From: Rhodospirillaceae bacterium
GTDB lineage: Bacteria; Pseudomonadota; Alphaproteobacteria; Bin65
Length of the DNA: 60,197 bases
Direction of reading: 5' to 3'
NCBI GenBank assembly: GCA_011523655.1
Contig: WTGH01000017.1
Coordinates: 1 to 60,197, forward strand
The notes below the pieces were generated by a model that was given only the letters and a program-made list of their open reading frames with translations, searched no databases and had not been told where the DNA came from. The translations under genes and the position numbers were made by a program. Below are positions 26,364 to 33,608 of this stretch, one piece after another. Each line of letters opens with the position of its first letter. Position 1 is the stretch's first letter.

Positions 26364-26702
26364 TTATTGCAGCACCGGCTCGGCGAGCGCCCAAGCGTTG
26401 CGCGGGTCTTCGATCTCGACGACCCAGAGGTCCGGGTCGTAGCCGCGCTGCCGGGCGATATAGGCGTCGGCGTCGGTCTCCGGCACCGGGTCGTCGCCGG
26501 TGCCGCGCCGCCAGGCCCTGCCGCCGTCCGGCGAGGTCGTCGGCACATAGACGGTGCAGCCGGCGTCGAACCGGTTGTGCTTGATCAGGATGGCGCCGGC
26601 ATGTTCGTCGCCCCGGCGCACCAGATAGGCGTCGATGCCGTTGACCCGGCAGCGCCGGATTTCCGCATCGACCCAGATCGCCGCCTTGATGCGGGGGATC
26701 AT
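26364..26702 (-). CDS. DUF1491 family protein
   Basis: 112 aa. Family blocks 'IKAAIWVDAEIRRCRVNGID', 'RRGDEHAGAILIKHNRFDA', 'TDADAYIARQRGYDPDLWVV' and 'EIEDPRNAW'. The family is largely alphaproteobacterial and of unknown function. Convergent with the SDR gene. Confidence 0.85.
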   Translation of the reverse strand: MIPRIKAAIWVDAEIRRCRVNGIDAYLVRRGDEHAGAILIKHNRFDAGCTVYVPTTSPDGGRAWRRGTGDDPVPETDADAYIARQRGYDPDLWVVEIEDPRNAWALAEPVLQ

Positions 26703-26732
26703 GGGCGGGCCGATTCAGGAAACCCGGATTGT

Positions 26733-26834
26733 CACCCCGGCCGACCGGAGGGAAAGCCGGGGTCCAGAGCGGCAGGCACGACGTTTACCTGTGGCTCTGG
26801 ACCCCGGATCGTCGCTCCGCTCCGTCCGGGGTGG
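26733..26834. repeat. Palindromic intergenic element (nested inverted repeats)
   Basis: Outer arms CACCCCGG (26733-26740) and CCGGGGTGG (26826-26834); inner arms CCGGGGTCCAGAG (26757-26769) and CTCTGGACCCCGG (26795-26807). A related degenerate copy is at 9541-9645. This is a dispersed repeat family of the genome, possibly REP-like; it lies near the end of the CoA-transferase gene. Confidence 0.7.
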
Positions 26835-26883
26835 CACGGATGGGGATTGGCAGGAGGAAGGCAGCGGGTTTCGCACAACGCCC

Positions 26884-28068
26884 CTAAATCACCCCGCCCG
26901 CCCGCAGGGCGGCGATCTTCGCGGCGTCGTAGCCCAGCCCTTCCAGCACGCTCCCGGTATCGGCCCCCAGGCCGGGCGCCGGGCGGGCGGGGGCCGGTTC
27001 CGCGGTGCGCACCGGCGGCGCGACCAGCCGGTAAGGTCCGTCGGCCCCGTGCTCCACGGTCTGGAGCCGGCCGGTCTCGGCGACATAGGGATTGTCGAGC
27101 GCGGCGGCGATGTCGTTCACCGGCGCGGCCGGCACGATGCCGGCGAAGCGCGCCAGCCAGTCGGCGGTGGTGCCGGCCTGCAGGGCCTCGTCCAGCATCC
27201 CGGTGATCAGGTCCCGGTTCTCCAGCCGGTCCGGGAAGCGCCGGAAACGCGGGTCGTCGGCCCATTCCGGCCGGCCGACGGCGCCGCACAGGGCGGGCCA
27301 GAACTTCTCCTTGTTGCACATCAGGAAGATCCAGCCGTCCGCCGTCCTGTAGAGCTGGCAGGGCGTGAGCGACGGATGGGCCGAGCGCGGCAGGCGCGGC
27401 TGGTTGAAGCCCGCGTTGAGATACCAGGCCGCCAGGTAGCCCGTGTTGTGCAGCGCGACGTCGAACAGGCTGACGTCGATATCCTGGCCCTGCCCGGTGG
27501 CGCGCGCGCCGGTCAGTGCGGCCAGCAGGGCATAGGCCATCGCCAGCCCCGTCATCATGTCGACGATCGAGAGGCCGAAGCGCGACGGCGCGCCCTCCGG
27601 CTCGCCGGTCAGGGCGAAATAGCCGGCCTCGGCCTGCATGACATAGTCGAAGCCCGGCCAGGCCGCGCGCGGGCCGTCGCGCCCGTAGGCCGAGAGGTGG
27701 GCGCACACGATCTTCGGGTTCGCCGCCTTCAGATGCGCGTAGGTCAGGCCCAGCTTCTCCGGCACGTCGCCACGCATGTTGCTCGCCAGCGCGTCGGCCG
27801 AGCGGACCAGGTCGTGCAGCACGGGCCGCGCCTCCGGCCGGCTCAGGTCCAGGGTCAGGCTCTTCTTGTTGCGGTTGAAGCTGTGGAAGAACTGGCTGTC
27901 GCCGGAGGGGAAGAAATAGGGGCCGACGGCGCGCGCCATGTCGCCGCCGTCGCTCGGGTTCTCGATCTTGATGACCTCGGCGCCCTGGTCGGCGAGGAAC
28001 ATGGTGCCGAACGGCCCGGCGCCGTATTGCTCGACCGCGAGCACGCGCACTCCGTCGAGCGGCAACAT
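26884..28068 (-). CDS. CaiB/BaiF family III CoA-transferase
   Basis: 394 aa. 'LPLDGVRVLAVEQYGAGPFG', 'LADQGAEVIKIENP', 'NRNKKSLTLDL', 'GFDYVMQAEAGYFALTGEPE' and 'DVSLFDVAL'. The catalytic Asp should lie in the segment near 'GPRAAWPGFDY'. Last gene of a four-gene operon (5 bp after the acyl-CoA dehydrogenase). It would activate a carboxylic acid to its CoA thioester for the dehydrogenase, MaoC and PrpD-like enzymes upstream. Confidence 0.9.
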   Translation of the reverse strand: MLPLDGVRVLAVEQYGAGPFGTMFLADQGAEVIKIENPSDGGDMARAVGPYFFPSGDSQFFHSFNRNKKSLTLDLSRPEARPVLHDLVRSADALASNMRGDVPEKLGLTYAHLKAANPKIVCAHLSAYGRDGPRAAWPGFDYVMQAEAGYFALTGEPEGAPSRFGLSIVDMMTGLAMAYALLAALTGARATGQGQDIDVSLFDVALHNTGYLAAWYLNAGFNQPRLPRSAHPSLTPCQLYRTADGWIFLMCNKEKFWPALCGAVGRPEWADDPRFRRFPDRLENRDLITGMLDEALQAGTTADWLARFAGIVPAAPVNDIAAALDNPYVAETGRLQTVEHGADGPYRLVAPPVRTAEPAPARPAPGLGADTGSVLEGLGYDAAKIAALRAGGVI

Positions 28069-28073
28069 GGCGG

Positions 28074-29225
28074 CTACACCGGGTTCCGTGCGATCAATTG
28101 CCTGGCGATGATCAGGCGCTGCAATTCGTTGGTGCCCTCGCCGATCGCCAGCAGCGGCGCGTCGCGGTAGTAGCGCTCGATATCGAACTCCTTGGAATAG
28201 CCGTAGGCGCCGTGGATGCGCATCGCTTCCAGGCTGTTCTCGACCGCCGCCTCCGTGGCATAGAGCTTGGCCATGCCGGCTTCCATGTCGCAGCGCTCGC
28301 CCCGGTCGTAGGCCTGGGCCGCCGCGCTGGTCAGCAGCCGCGCCGCCTCGACCCGCGTCGCCATGTCGGCGAGCTTGATCTGGATCGCCTGGTGCTCGGC
28401 GATCGGCTTGCCGAAGGTCTTGCGCAACTGGGCATATTCGACGGCCTTTTCGAGGCAGACCCGGGCGATGCCGACGCCGCGCGCCGCGACGTTGATTCGG
28501 CCCAGTTCCAGGCCGGCGAGAATCTGCTGCAGGCCGCGGCCTTCCTCGCCGCCGACCAGATTGTCGAACGGCACCTGGCATTCGTCGAAGATCACCTGCC
28601 CGGTATCGACGCCCTTGTAGCCCAGCTTCTTCAGCCGGCTCGTTTCGACGCCCTCGCCCTGCTCGACCAGCAGCAGGCTCATGCCCCGGTGGCGCGGCTC
28701 GGCCGCCGGATCGGTCTTGACCAGCACGGCGAGGATATCGCCTTCGACGCTGTTGGTGATCCAGCTCTTGGTGCCGTTGACGACATAGGCGTTGCCCTTG
28801 CGCTCGGCCCTTGTGCGCACGGCCTGGAGGTCGGTGCCGCAGTCCGGCTCGGTGAGCGCGATGCCGCCGCGCAGTTCGCCGGTCGCGAATTTCGGCAGGT
28901 AGCGCGCCTTCTGCTGCTCGGTGCCGAAGCGCTGGACCGCCGCCGCCATGATGAGGTGGGAATTGATGATGCCGGAAATCGACATCCAGCCCGCCGTGAT
29001 CCGTTCGACGATCGCCGAGTAAGTCACCGCCGACAGGCCGAGCCCGCCGTATTCAGGCGCGATGGTGGCGCCGAACAGGCCGAGGTCTTTCATGTCCTCC
29101 ACGATGGCATGGGGATATTCGTCTTTCGCTTCGAGATCGTGGGCGACCGGCAGGATGCTCCGTTCGACGAAGCGGTCGATGGCGTCGAGAATGGCGGCAT
29201 CGCCGTCGGCGGGCGGGGCGTTCAT
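28074..29225 (-). CDS. Acyl-CoA dehydrogenase
   Basis: 383 aa. 'GGIALTEPDCGTDLQAVRT' and 'GTKSWITNS' (FAD/substrate), 'LAGLELGRINVAARGVGIA', 'RKTFGKPIAEHQAIQIKLAD', and the C-terminal 'IHGAYGYSKEFDIERYYRDA' with 'IGEGTNELQRLIIAR', where the catalytic Glu is usual for short-chain enzymes. The start 'MNAPPADGD' fits family length. Co-transcribed with MaoC upstream and CoA-transferase downstream. Confidence 0.92.
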   Translation of the reverse strand: MNAPPADGDAAILDAIDRFVERSILPVAHDLEAKDEYPHAIVEDMKDLGLFGATIAPEYGGLGLSAVTYSAIVERITAGWMSISGIINSHLIMAAAVQRFGTEQQKARYLPKFATGELRGGIALTEPDCGTDLQAVRTRAERKGNAYVVNGTKSWITNSVEGDILAVLVKTDPAAEPRHRGMSLLLVEQGEGVETSRLKKLGYKGVDTGQVIFDECQVPFDNLVGGEEGRGLQQILAGLELGRINVAARGVGIARVCLEKAVEYAQLRKTFGKPIAEHQAIQIKLADMATRVEAARLLTSAAAQAYDRGERCDMEAGMAKLYATEAAVENSLEAMRIHGAYGYSKEFDIERYYRDAPLLAIGEGTNELQRLIIARQLIARNPV

Positions 29226-29230
29226 GGGAT

Positions 29231-29746
29231 TCAGGTCAGCCGGTCGTCGACGCCGAAGCCGCGCCGGGGCACGAGCATGGAGCGCCGGTAGGTCATGAAG
29301 ACGGCGCCGTCGGCCTTCGTGCCGGTCGTGCTGGCGGTTACGATTCCCTGGTTGGGCCGGGACTGCGACTCGCGCTTCTCCAGGATTTCGGATTCGGCAT
29401 AGATCGTGTCGCCGACGAAGACCGGCGCGGTCAGGCGGATATCGGTCCAGCCCAGGTTGGCGATCGCCTTCTGGCTGAGGTCGCTGACGCTCATCCCGGC
29501 GACGATGGAAAGCGTGAGCGCGCTGTTCACCAGCAGCTTCCCGAACTCGCTGTGCTTCGCGTATTCGGCATCGAAATGGATCGGATGGGTGTTCATGGTG
29601 AGCAGCGTGAACCAGGTGTTGTCGGCCTCGCTGATCGTCCGGCCCGGCCGGTGCTCGTAGATGTCGCCGACCGTGAAATCCTCGTAGTAGCGCCCGGCGG
29701 ACTCGCGGAACCGCCCGGCCGCCACCTCTTCCATCGTCGCGATCAT
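29231..29746 (-). CDS. MaoC-like enoyl-CoA hydratase
   Basis: 171 aa, hot-dog fold: 'YYEDFTVGDIYEHRPGRTIS', 'NTHPIHFDAEYAKHSEFGKL' (the catalytic D-x-H type motif), 'NLGWTDIRLTAPVFVGDTI'. The ATG at 29746 overlaps the PrpD-like stop by 4 bp, and the acyl-CoA dehydrogenase starts 5 bp after its stop. Similar to mesaconyl-CoA hydratase-type MaoC proteins, but substrate assignment is inference. Confidence 0.85.
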   Translation of the reverse strand: MIATMEEVAAGRFRESAGRYYEDFTVGDIYEHRPGRTISEADNTWFTLLTMNTHPIHFDAEYAKHSEFGKLLVNSALTLSIVAGMSVSDLSQKAIANLGWTDIRLTAPVFVGDTIYAESEILEKRESQSRPNQGIVTASTTGTKADGAVFMTYRRSMLVPRRGFGVDDRLT

Positions 29747-31167
29747 GCCGCTTGACCGGCGACGGCACGGATCGCCGGTTCCCCGGCCGGCCGGCCGGCC
29801 GAAAGCCGGAGCACGGCGGACACGTCCCCGGCCGTCTCCAGCGCCAGCAGGCCGTCGGCGAAGGCTTCGAGATCGGCAGGCGCGAGATACGGCGCGGCCA
29901 GGCCGTCGAACTTGGTGCGCAACTCGTCCTCGGTCAGGAAATTGCCCGGCTCGCCCTTGGGCACGGCGACGAAGTCCTCGAAGGCGCCCGCCGGAGTCGT
30001 CACCTTCACAGCGGCGGCCAGGTTGGCCGGGTATTCGGCCTCGGCCCGCGCATCGACCACCGGCCGGACCTTGCGGCACAGCGCCATCGCCTTTTCGTCG
30101 CCCAGCAGCGGATCGTAATCGTCCCACACCAGCCCGCCGTTGATCAGGGCGGCAGCGGCGACGAAGGGCATGGAGAACTGGCCGTCGACGATGCCTTGCG
30201 GCGCTTGCTTGTCGGCGAGCGGGTCGGCGACGATCTTCCAGCCGGTCTCGGGCAGGCCGACCTCGATCTCCTGCACATCCTCGGGCCGGAGGCCGTGCTT
30301 CGCGCGCAGGCCGATGATCACGTCCATTGCGGCGTGGCCGTAGCGGCAGGACGGATAGGGCTTCACCGCGATCTGCATGGTCTCCCATTCCGCGCCGAGG
30401 CCGGCGACAGCCTTCGCCGGGTCCGGGTCCGGCGCGTGGCTGGCGAGGAAACCGGCCCTGCCCTCGAACGCCTGCGCCGGGCCGCGATAGCCCTCGGCCG
30501 CCAGGGTCGCCGCCATCAGGCCGCACATGGCGGCGTGGCCGACATGGGAACGCTTGGTCCAGGCGCCGTCGGCGAGGAACTGCATCGAGCCGGCGGCCTG
30601 GCTGAGGCAGATACCGAAGGCGCTCTCGATCTGCGCGGCGTCGAGGCCCAGGACGTTGCCCACGGCCGCCGCCGCGCCGAAGGCGCCGCAGGTCGCCGTG
30701 GGATGGAAGCCGCGTTCGTAATGGTCGCTGGGGCCGAGCGCGAGGCTGAGCCGGATCTGGACCTCGTAGCCCGCAACGATGGCGGCGATCGTTTGCGCAC
30801 CGGATACGCCGGCCTCTTCCGCCGCGGCGAGCGCCGCCGGCACGATCGGCGCGCTGGCGTGGATCGAGCCGCGGGCGTGGGTGTCGTCGAAATCCAGCGA
30901 ATGGGCGAGCGCGCCGTTGATCAGCGCCGCGCCGGCCGCCGTGTAGCGCTCCGGATCGCCGATCACAGTCGCCGCGCCGCCCGTCATGCCGAGGCGCTTT
31001 GCGGCCGCGACAAGGCTTTCGGTCGATTCGGCATCCCGGCGGGCGCGCAGCGCGATGCCGAGCGTGTCGAAGATCAGCAGCTTGGCGCGGCGCGCGACTT
31101 CCGGCGGCACGTCGCTGTAGGTCAGGCCGGCGGCGAAGTCCGCCGCGGTGCGGGTGATGGATGGCAT
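29743..31167 (-). CDS. MmgE/PrpD family protein
   Basis: 474 aa. 'LIFDTLGIALRA', 'LINGALAHSLDFDDTHARGS', 'GFHPTATCGAFGAAAAVGNV', 'AVKPYPSCRYGHAAMDVIIG'. The family includes 2-methylcitrate dehydratase and itaconate-related enzymes. First gene of the four-gene operon, suggesting processing of a small di- or tricarboxylate before or after CoA activation. No regulator gene adjoins it. Confidence 0.85.
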   Translation of the reverse strand: MPSITRTAADFAAGLTYSDVPPEVARRAKLLIFDTLGIALRARRDAESTESLVAAAKRLGMTGGAATVIGDPERYTAAGAALINGALAHSLDFDDTHARGSIHASAPIVPAALAAAEEAGVSGAQTIAAIVAGYEVQIRLSLALGPSDHYERGFHPTATCGAFGAAAAVGNVLGLDAAQIESAFGICLSQAAGSMQFLADGAWTKRSHVGHAAMCGLMAATLAAEGYRGPAQAFEGRAGFLASHAPDPDPAKAVAGLGAEWETMQIAVKPYPSCRYGHAAMDVIIGLRAKHGLRPEDVQEIEVGLPETGWKIVADPLADKQAPQGIVDGQFSMPFVAAAALINGGLVWDDYDPLLGDEKAMALCRKVRPVVDARAEAEYPANLAAAVKVTTPAGAFEDFVAVPKGEPGNFLTEDELRTKFDGLAAPYLAPADLEAFADGLLALETAGDVSAVLRLSAGRPAGEPAIRAVAGQAA

Positions 31168-31297
31168 GGGAATGCTCCCCGGTCGTCGGGCTCGTTCGGC
31201 TGACCGACCATACCATGCGGGCCGGATCGTTCGACCCTCTTTGTCGGGCTAAATCGTGTCCGGATTTCGCGGGACCGCAGATGCGGCTGAAGACGGT

Positions 31298-31414
31298 CCT
31301 TCGATACGCCGCCTGCGGCGGCTACTCAGGATGAGGGTGCGTGTTGTCTGAACGGAATCTCACTTCCAAATCCCCTCATCCCGAGTAGGCGCGCTCGCGC
31401 GCTGTATCGAGGGG
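31298..31414. repeat. Dispersed inverted repeat pair
   Basis: Left arm 31298-31337 (CCTTCGATACGCCGCCTGCG... to GATGAGGG) and right arm 31373-31414 (CCCTCATCCCGAGTAG... to TATCGAGGGG) are imperfect reverse complements with a 35-bp centre. The right arm supplies the stop and last codons of the YrdC-like gene. Confidence 0.75.
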
Positions 31415-32080
31415 CGGCAGCGCGATGCCGAAATGCCGCTCGAGGACATCTGCGACGATCTCGTAGCAGGAGCCGACACGCACGACCTCCAGCGTCATCA
31501 CGTTGAGCAGCGTCGAGGACGCCTTGTAGGGATGGTATTTGCGCAGGCCATGATCGATCACGATGTCGGCGATGCCGGAAATTTCCGGCTCGATATCCTC
31601 GACCCGGAACTTGGTGCCGGCAAGCGACAGGTTCGCCGACGAGCCGAACAGGGGATGGCCTTCCTCCCGGCTCAGGCGGCAGATCTCCCGGTGAAACGGA
31701 CCGGCGTTGAGCAGCATGACGACGGTGCCGTCCTTCTGGCTGGCGGCGATCGCCTCGCGCGGCAGGGTCGCGAGCAGCGGATGATCCATGCGCGCCGGCG
31801 CGATGGCGCCGAGCGGCAGGTCGTAGTCCTCCGTAATACAGGCGACGATCTCGGCGCCGCGCCGGTCGACGACATGGACCTCGCGGTGGATCGCATTGTC
31901 CGCCACCATGGCGTTGAGCTTTGCGGGCGCGCGGCGCTTGGCTTCGAAAATCCGTTTCAGGGCTTCCGCGCTGCCGCCGATGATCGAATAGCCGACATCC
32001 ATGGGCAGGATGCCGATGCCGCCGGCCGCGATGACATCGAAGGCACGCCGCGCATCGCCGGCGATATCCGGTCTCGCCAT
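31376..32080 (-). CDS. YrdC/Sua5-domain protein, paralogue A
   Basis: 234 aa. 'DVIAAGGIGILPMDVGYSII', 'RIFEAKRRAPAKLNAMVADN', 'FGSSANLSLAGTKFRVEDIE' and 'STLLNVMTLEVVRVGSCYE'. The family binds ATP and makes threonylcarbamoyl-AMP in tRNA modification, but the usual K-R-x-K/S-x-N set is altered. It is a stand-alone, shorter form than Sua5. Divergent from a clear paralogue 112 bp away. The last residues ('ARERAYSG') are encoded by a dispersed repeat. Confidence 0.75.
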   Translation of the reverse strand: MARPDIAGDARRAFDVIAAGGIGILPMDVGYSIIGGSAEALKRIFEAKRRAPAKLNAMVADNAIHREVHVVDRRGAEIVACITEDYDLPLGAIAPARMDHPLLATLPREAIAASQKDGTVVMLLNAGPFHREICRLSREEGHPLFGSSANLSLAGTKFRVEDIEPEISGIADIVIDHGLRKYHPYKASSTLLNVMTLEVVRVGSCYEIVADVLERHFGIALPPLDTARERAYSG

Positions 32081-32191
32081 GGTACTTCGCCTCTTCGTCT
32101 GCCGGCCTCCGCCGCGGGCCTTGTGCAATTGCGCCGCCGCCCTATTGTGGCGCCGCCCCGAAAGGATCGGGGCGCAGCAGGGAGGTACAGG

Positions 32192-32890
32192 GTGTTCGAC
32201 GGCCGACCCATCGCGGAAGACGCGGAGCGCATTTTCGAGACCGTCTGTAACGGCGGCGTCGCGATCTTTCCGGTCAGCGTCGGCTACGCCATTGTCGGCC
32301 ATGAAGAGGAATCCGTCCAGCGCATGTACCGCGCCAAGGAGCGGCCGTTCAGCAAGCCGTGCGGCAACTTCTGCGACTGGCAATTGTTCACCGAAGCGAT
32401 CCGGGTACCGGACCGGGCGCGCGACGTCGTGAGCGCCGTGATCCACGATCACGACCTGCCCTTCTCCATCGTCGCGCCGTTCGACGAGAGCCACCCGGTG
32501 ATCCGCAGCCTGCCGCCCTTCGCGCTGAAGAACGCGACCCTCGCCGGCACAATGGACATGCTGCTCAACGCCGGCCCCCTGCACGACGAGATCGCCCGGC
32601 TGGCGCGCGAGAACGCCTATGCGGTGATCGGCTCGTCGGCCAACCGCTCCGGCACCGGCAGCAAGTTCGTCTATGAGGATATCGAGGACCAGGTGACGGC
32701 GGCGGCCGACCTCTCGGTCGATTACGGCCTGACGCCGTTCCACAACGACAAGGGGCTCGGCAGCTCCATCGTCGACCTGATCTCGTGGGAGACCATCCGG
32801 GTCGGCGCCGCCTATGACGAGATCTGCAACATCCTGCTCGACGGCTTCGATATCGACCTCAAGGCCGTCACGGCCGCGAAAGGACACTGA
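32192..32890 (+). CDS. YrdC/Sua5-domain protein, paralogue B
   Basis: 232 aa from a GTG at 32192 with GGGAGG just upstream. 'FETVCNGGVAIFPVSVGYAI', 'MYRAKERPFSKPCGNF' (K-x-R-x-x-x-K/P-type ATP segment), 'LAGTMDMLLNAGPLHDEIAR', 'VIGSSANRSGTGSKFVYEDI'. It is related to paralogue A along its whole length, with the same order of blocks. Its stop lies 2 bp before the start of the cysteine hydrolase gene, so they form one operon. Substrate unknown. Confidence 0.75.
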   Translation: MFDGRPIAEDAERIFETVCNGGVAIFPVSVGYAIVGHEEESVQRMYRAKERPFSKPCGNFCDWQLFTEAIRVPDRARDVVSAVIHDHDLPFSIVAPFDESHPVIRSLPPFALKNATLAGTMDMLLNAGPLHDEIARLARENAYAVIGSSANRSGTGSKFVYEDIEDQVTAAADLSVDYGLTPFHNDKGLGSSIVDLISWETIRVGAAYDEICNILLDGFDIDLKAVTAAKGH

Positions 32891-32892
32891 CC

Positions 32893-33597
32893 ATGGACCG
32901 CGAAATCGCCGATCTGCAAACGAAGCTGGAAGACGCCTTTGCCGCCGCGACGGCGCTGTACCGGGAGCGCGGCTTCCAGCGCCGCATCGGCTTCGGCCGC
33001 AAGCCGGCGCTGATCAACGTCGACCTCGCCAACGCCTGGACCCGGCCGGGCTATCCCTTCACCTGCGAGGGAATCGACGACCGGATCATCCCGGCGACCC
33101 GCAAGCTGATCGACGCTTGCCGCGAGAACGGCCATCCGGTGGTCTACACCACGGTCTGCTATCAGAACCCGGACCCGGACGACCCGCGCACCGACATGGG
33201 CCTGTGGCACTACAAGATCCCGATCGAGATCGCCGACCAGAAGAACGAGGACATCTGGGCGATCGACAGCCGGATCGCGCCGATCGACGGCGAGCAGGTA
33301 ATGATCAAGAAGCGGGCGAGCGCCTTCCACGGCACCTATCTCGCCGGCTACCTGCGCGCCGCCGGGGTCGATACCATCCTGGTCACCGGCGTCACCGCCT
33401 CGGCCTGCGTGCGCGCCACGGTCACCGACGGGCTGGCCGAGGGCTTCCGCCCGATCGCCGTGCGCGAGGCCATCGGCGACCGCATCCCCGGCGCCACCGA
33501 ATGGAACCTGTTCGACATCGACGCCAAGTTCGGCGACGTCGAACCGCTGGAGGCGTGCCTGGCGTATCTGCGGTCGGTGAATTTCCGGAACGATTGA
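32893..33597 (+). CDS. Isochorismatase-like cysteine hydrolase
   Basis: 234 aa. Triad D44 ('ALINVDLANAW'), K140 ('QVMIKKRASAF') and C172 ('VTGVTASACVRAT'). It is of the N-carbamoylsarcosine-amidase/nicotinamidase group and hydrolyses C-N bonds of amides or ureido acids by homology. It is translated together with YrdC paralogue B. Similar to, but distinct from, the hydrolase at 42721-43380. Confidence 0.85.
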   Translation: MDREIADLQTKLEDAFAAATALYRERGFQRRIGFGRKPALINVDLANAWTRPGYPFTCEGIDDRIIPATRKLIDACRENGHPVVYTTVCYQNPDPDDPRTDMGLWHYKIPIEIADQKNEDIWAIDSRIAPIDGEQVMIKKRASAFHGTYLAGYLRAAGVDTILVTGVTASACVRATVTDGLAEGFRPIAVREAIGDRIPGATEWNLFDIDAKFGDVEPLEACLAYLRSVNFRND

Positions 33598-33608
33598 GGA
33601 AGCGGCGC

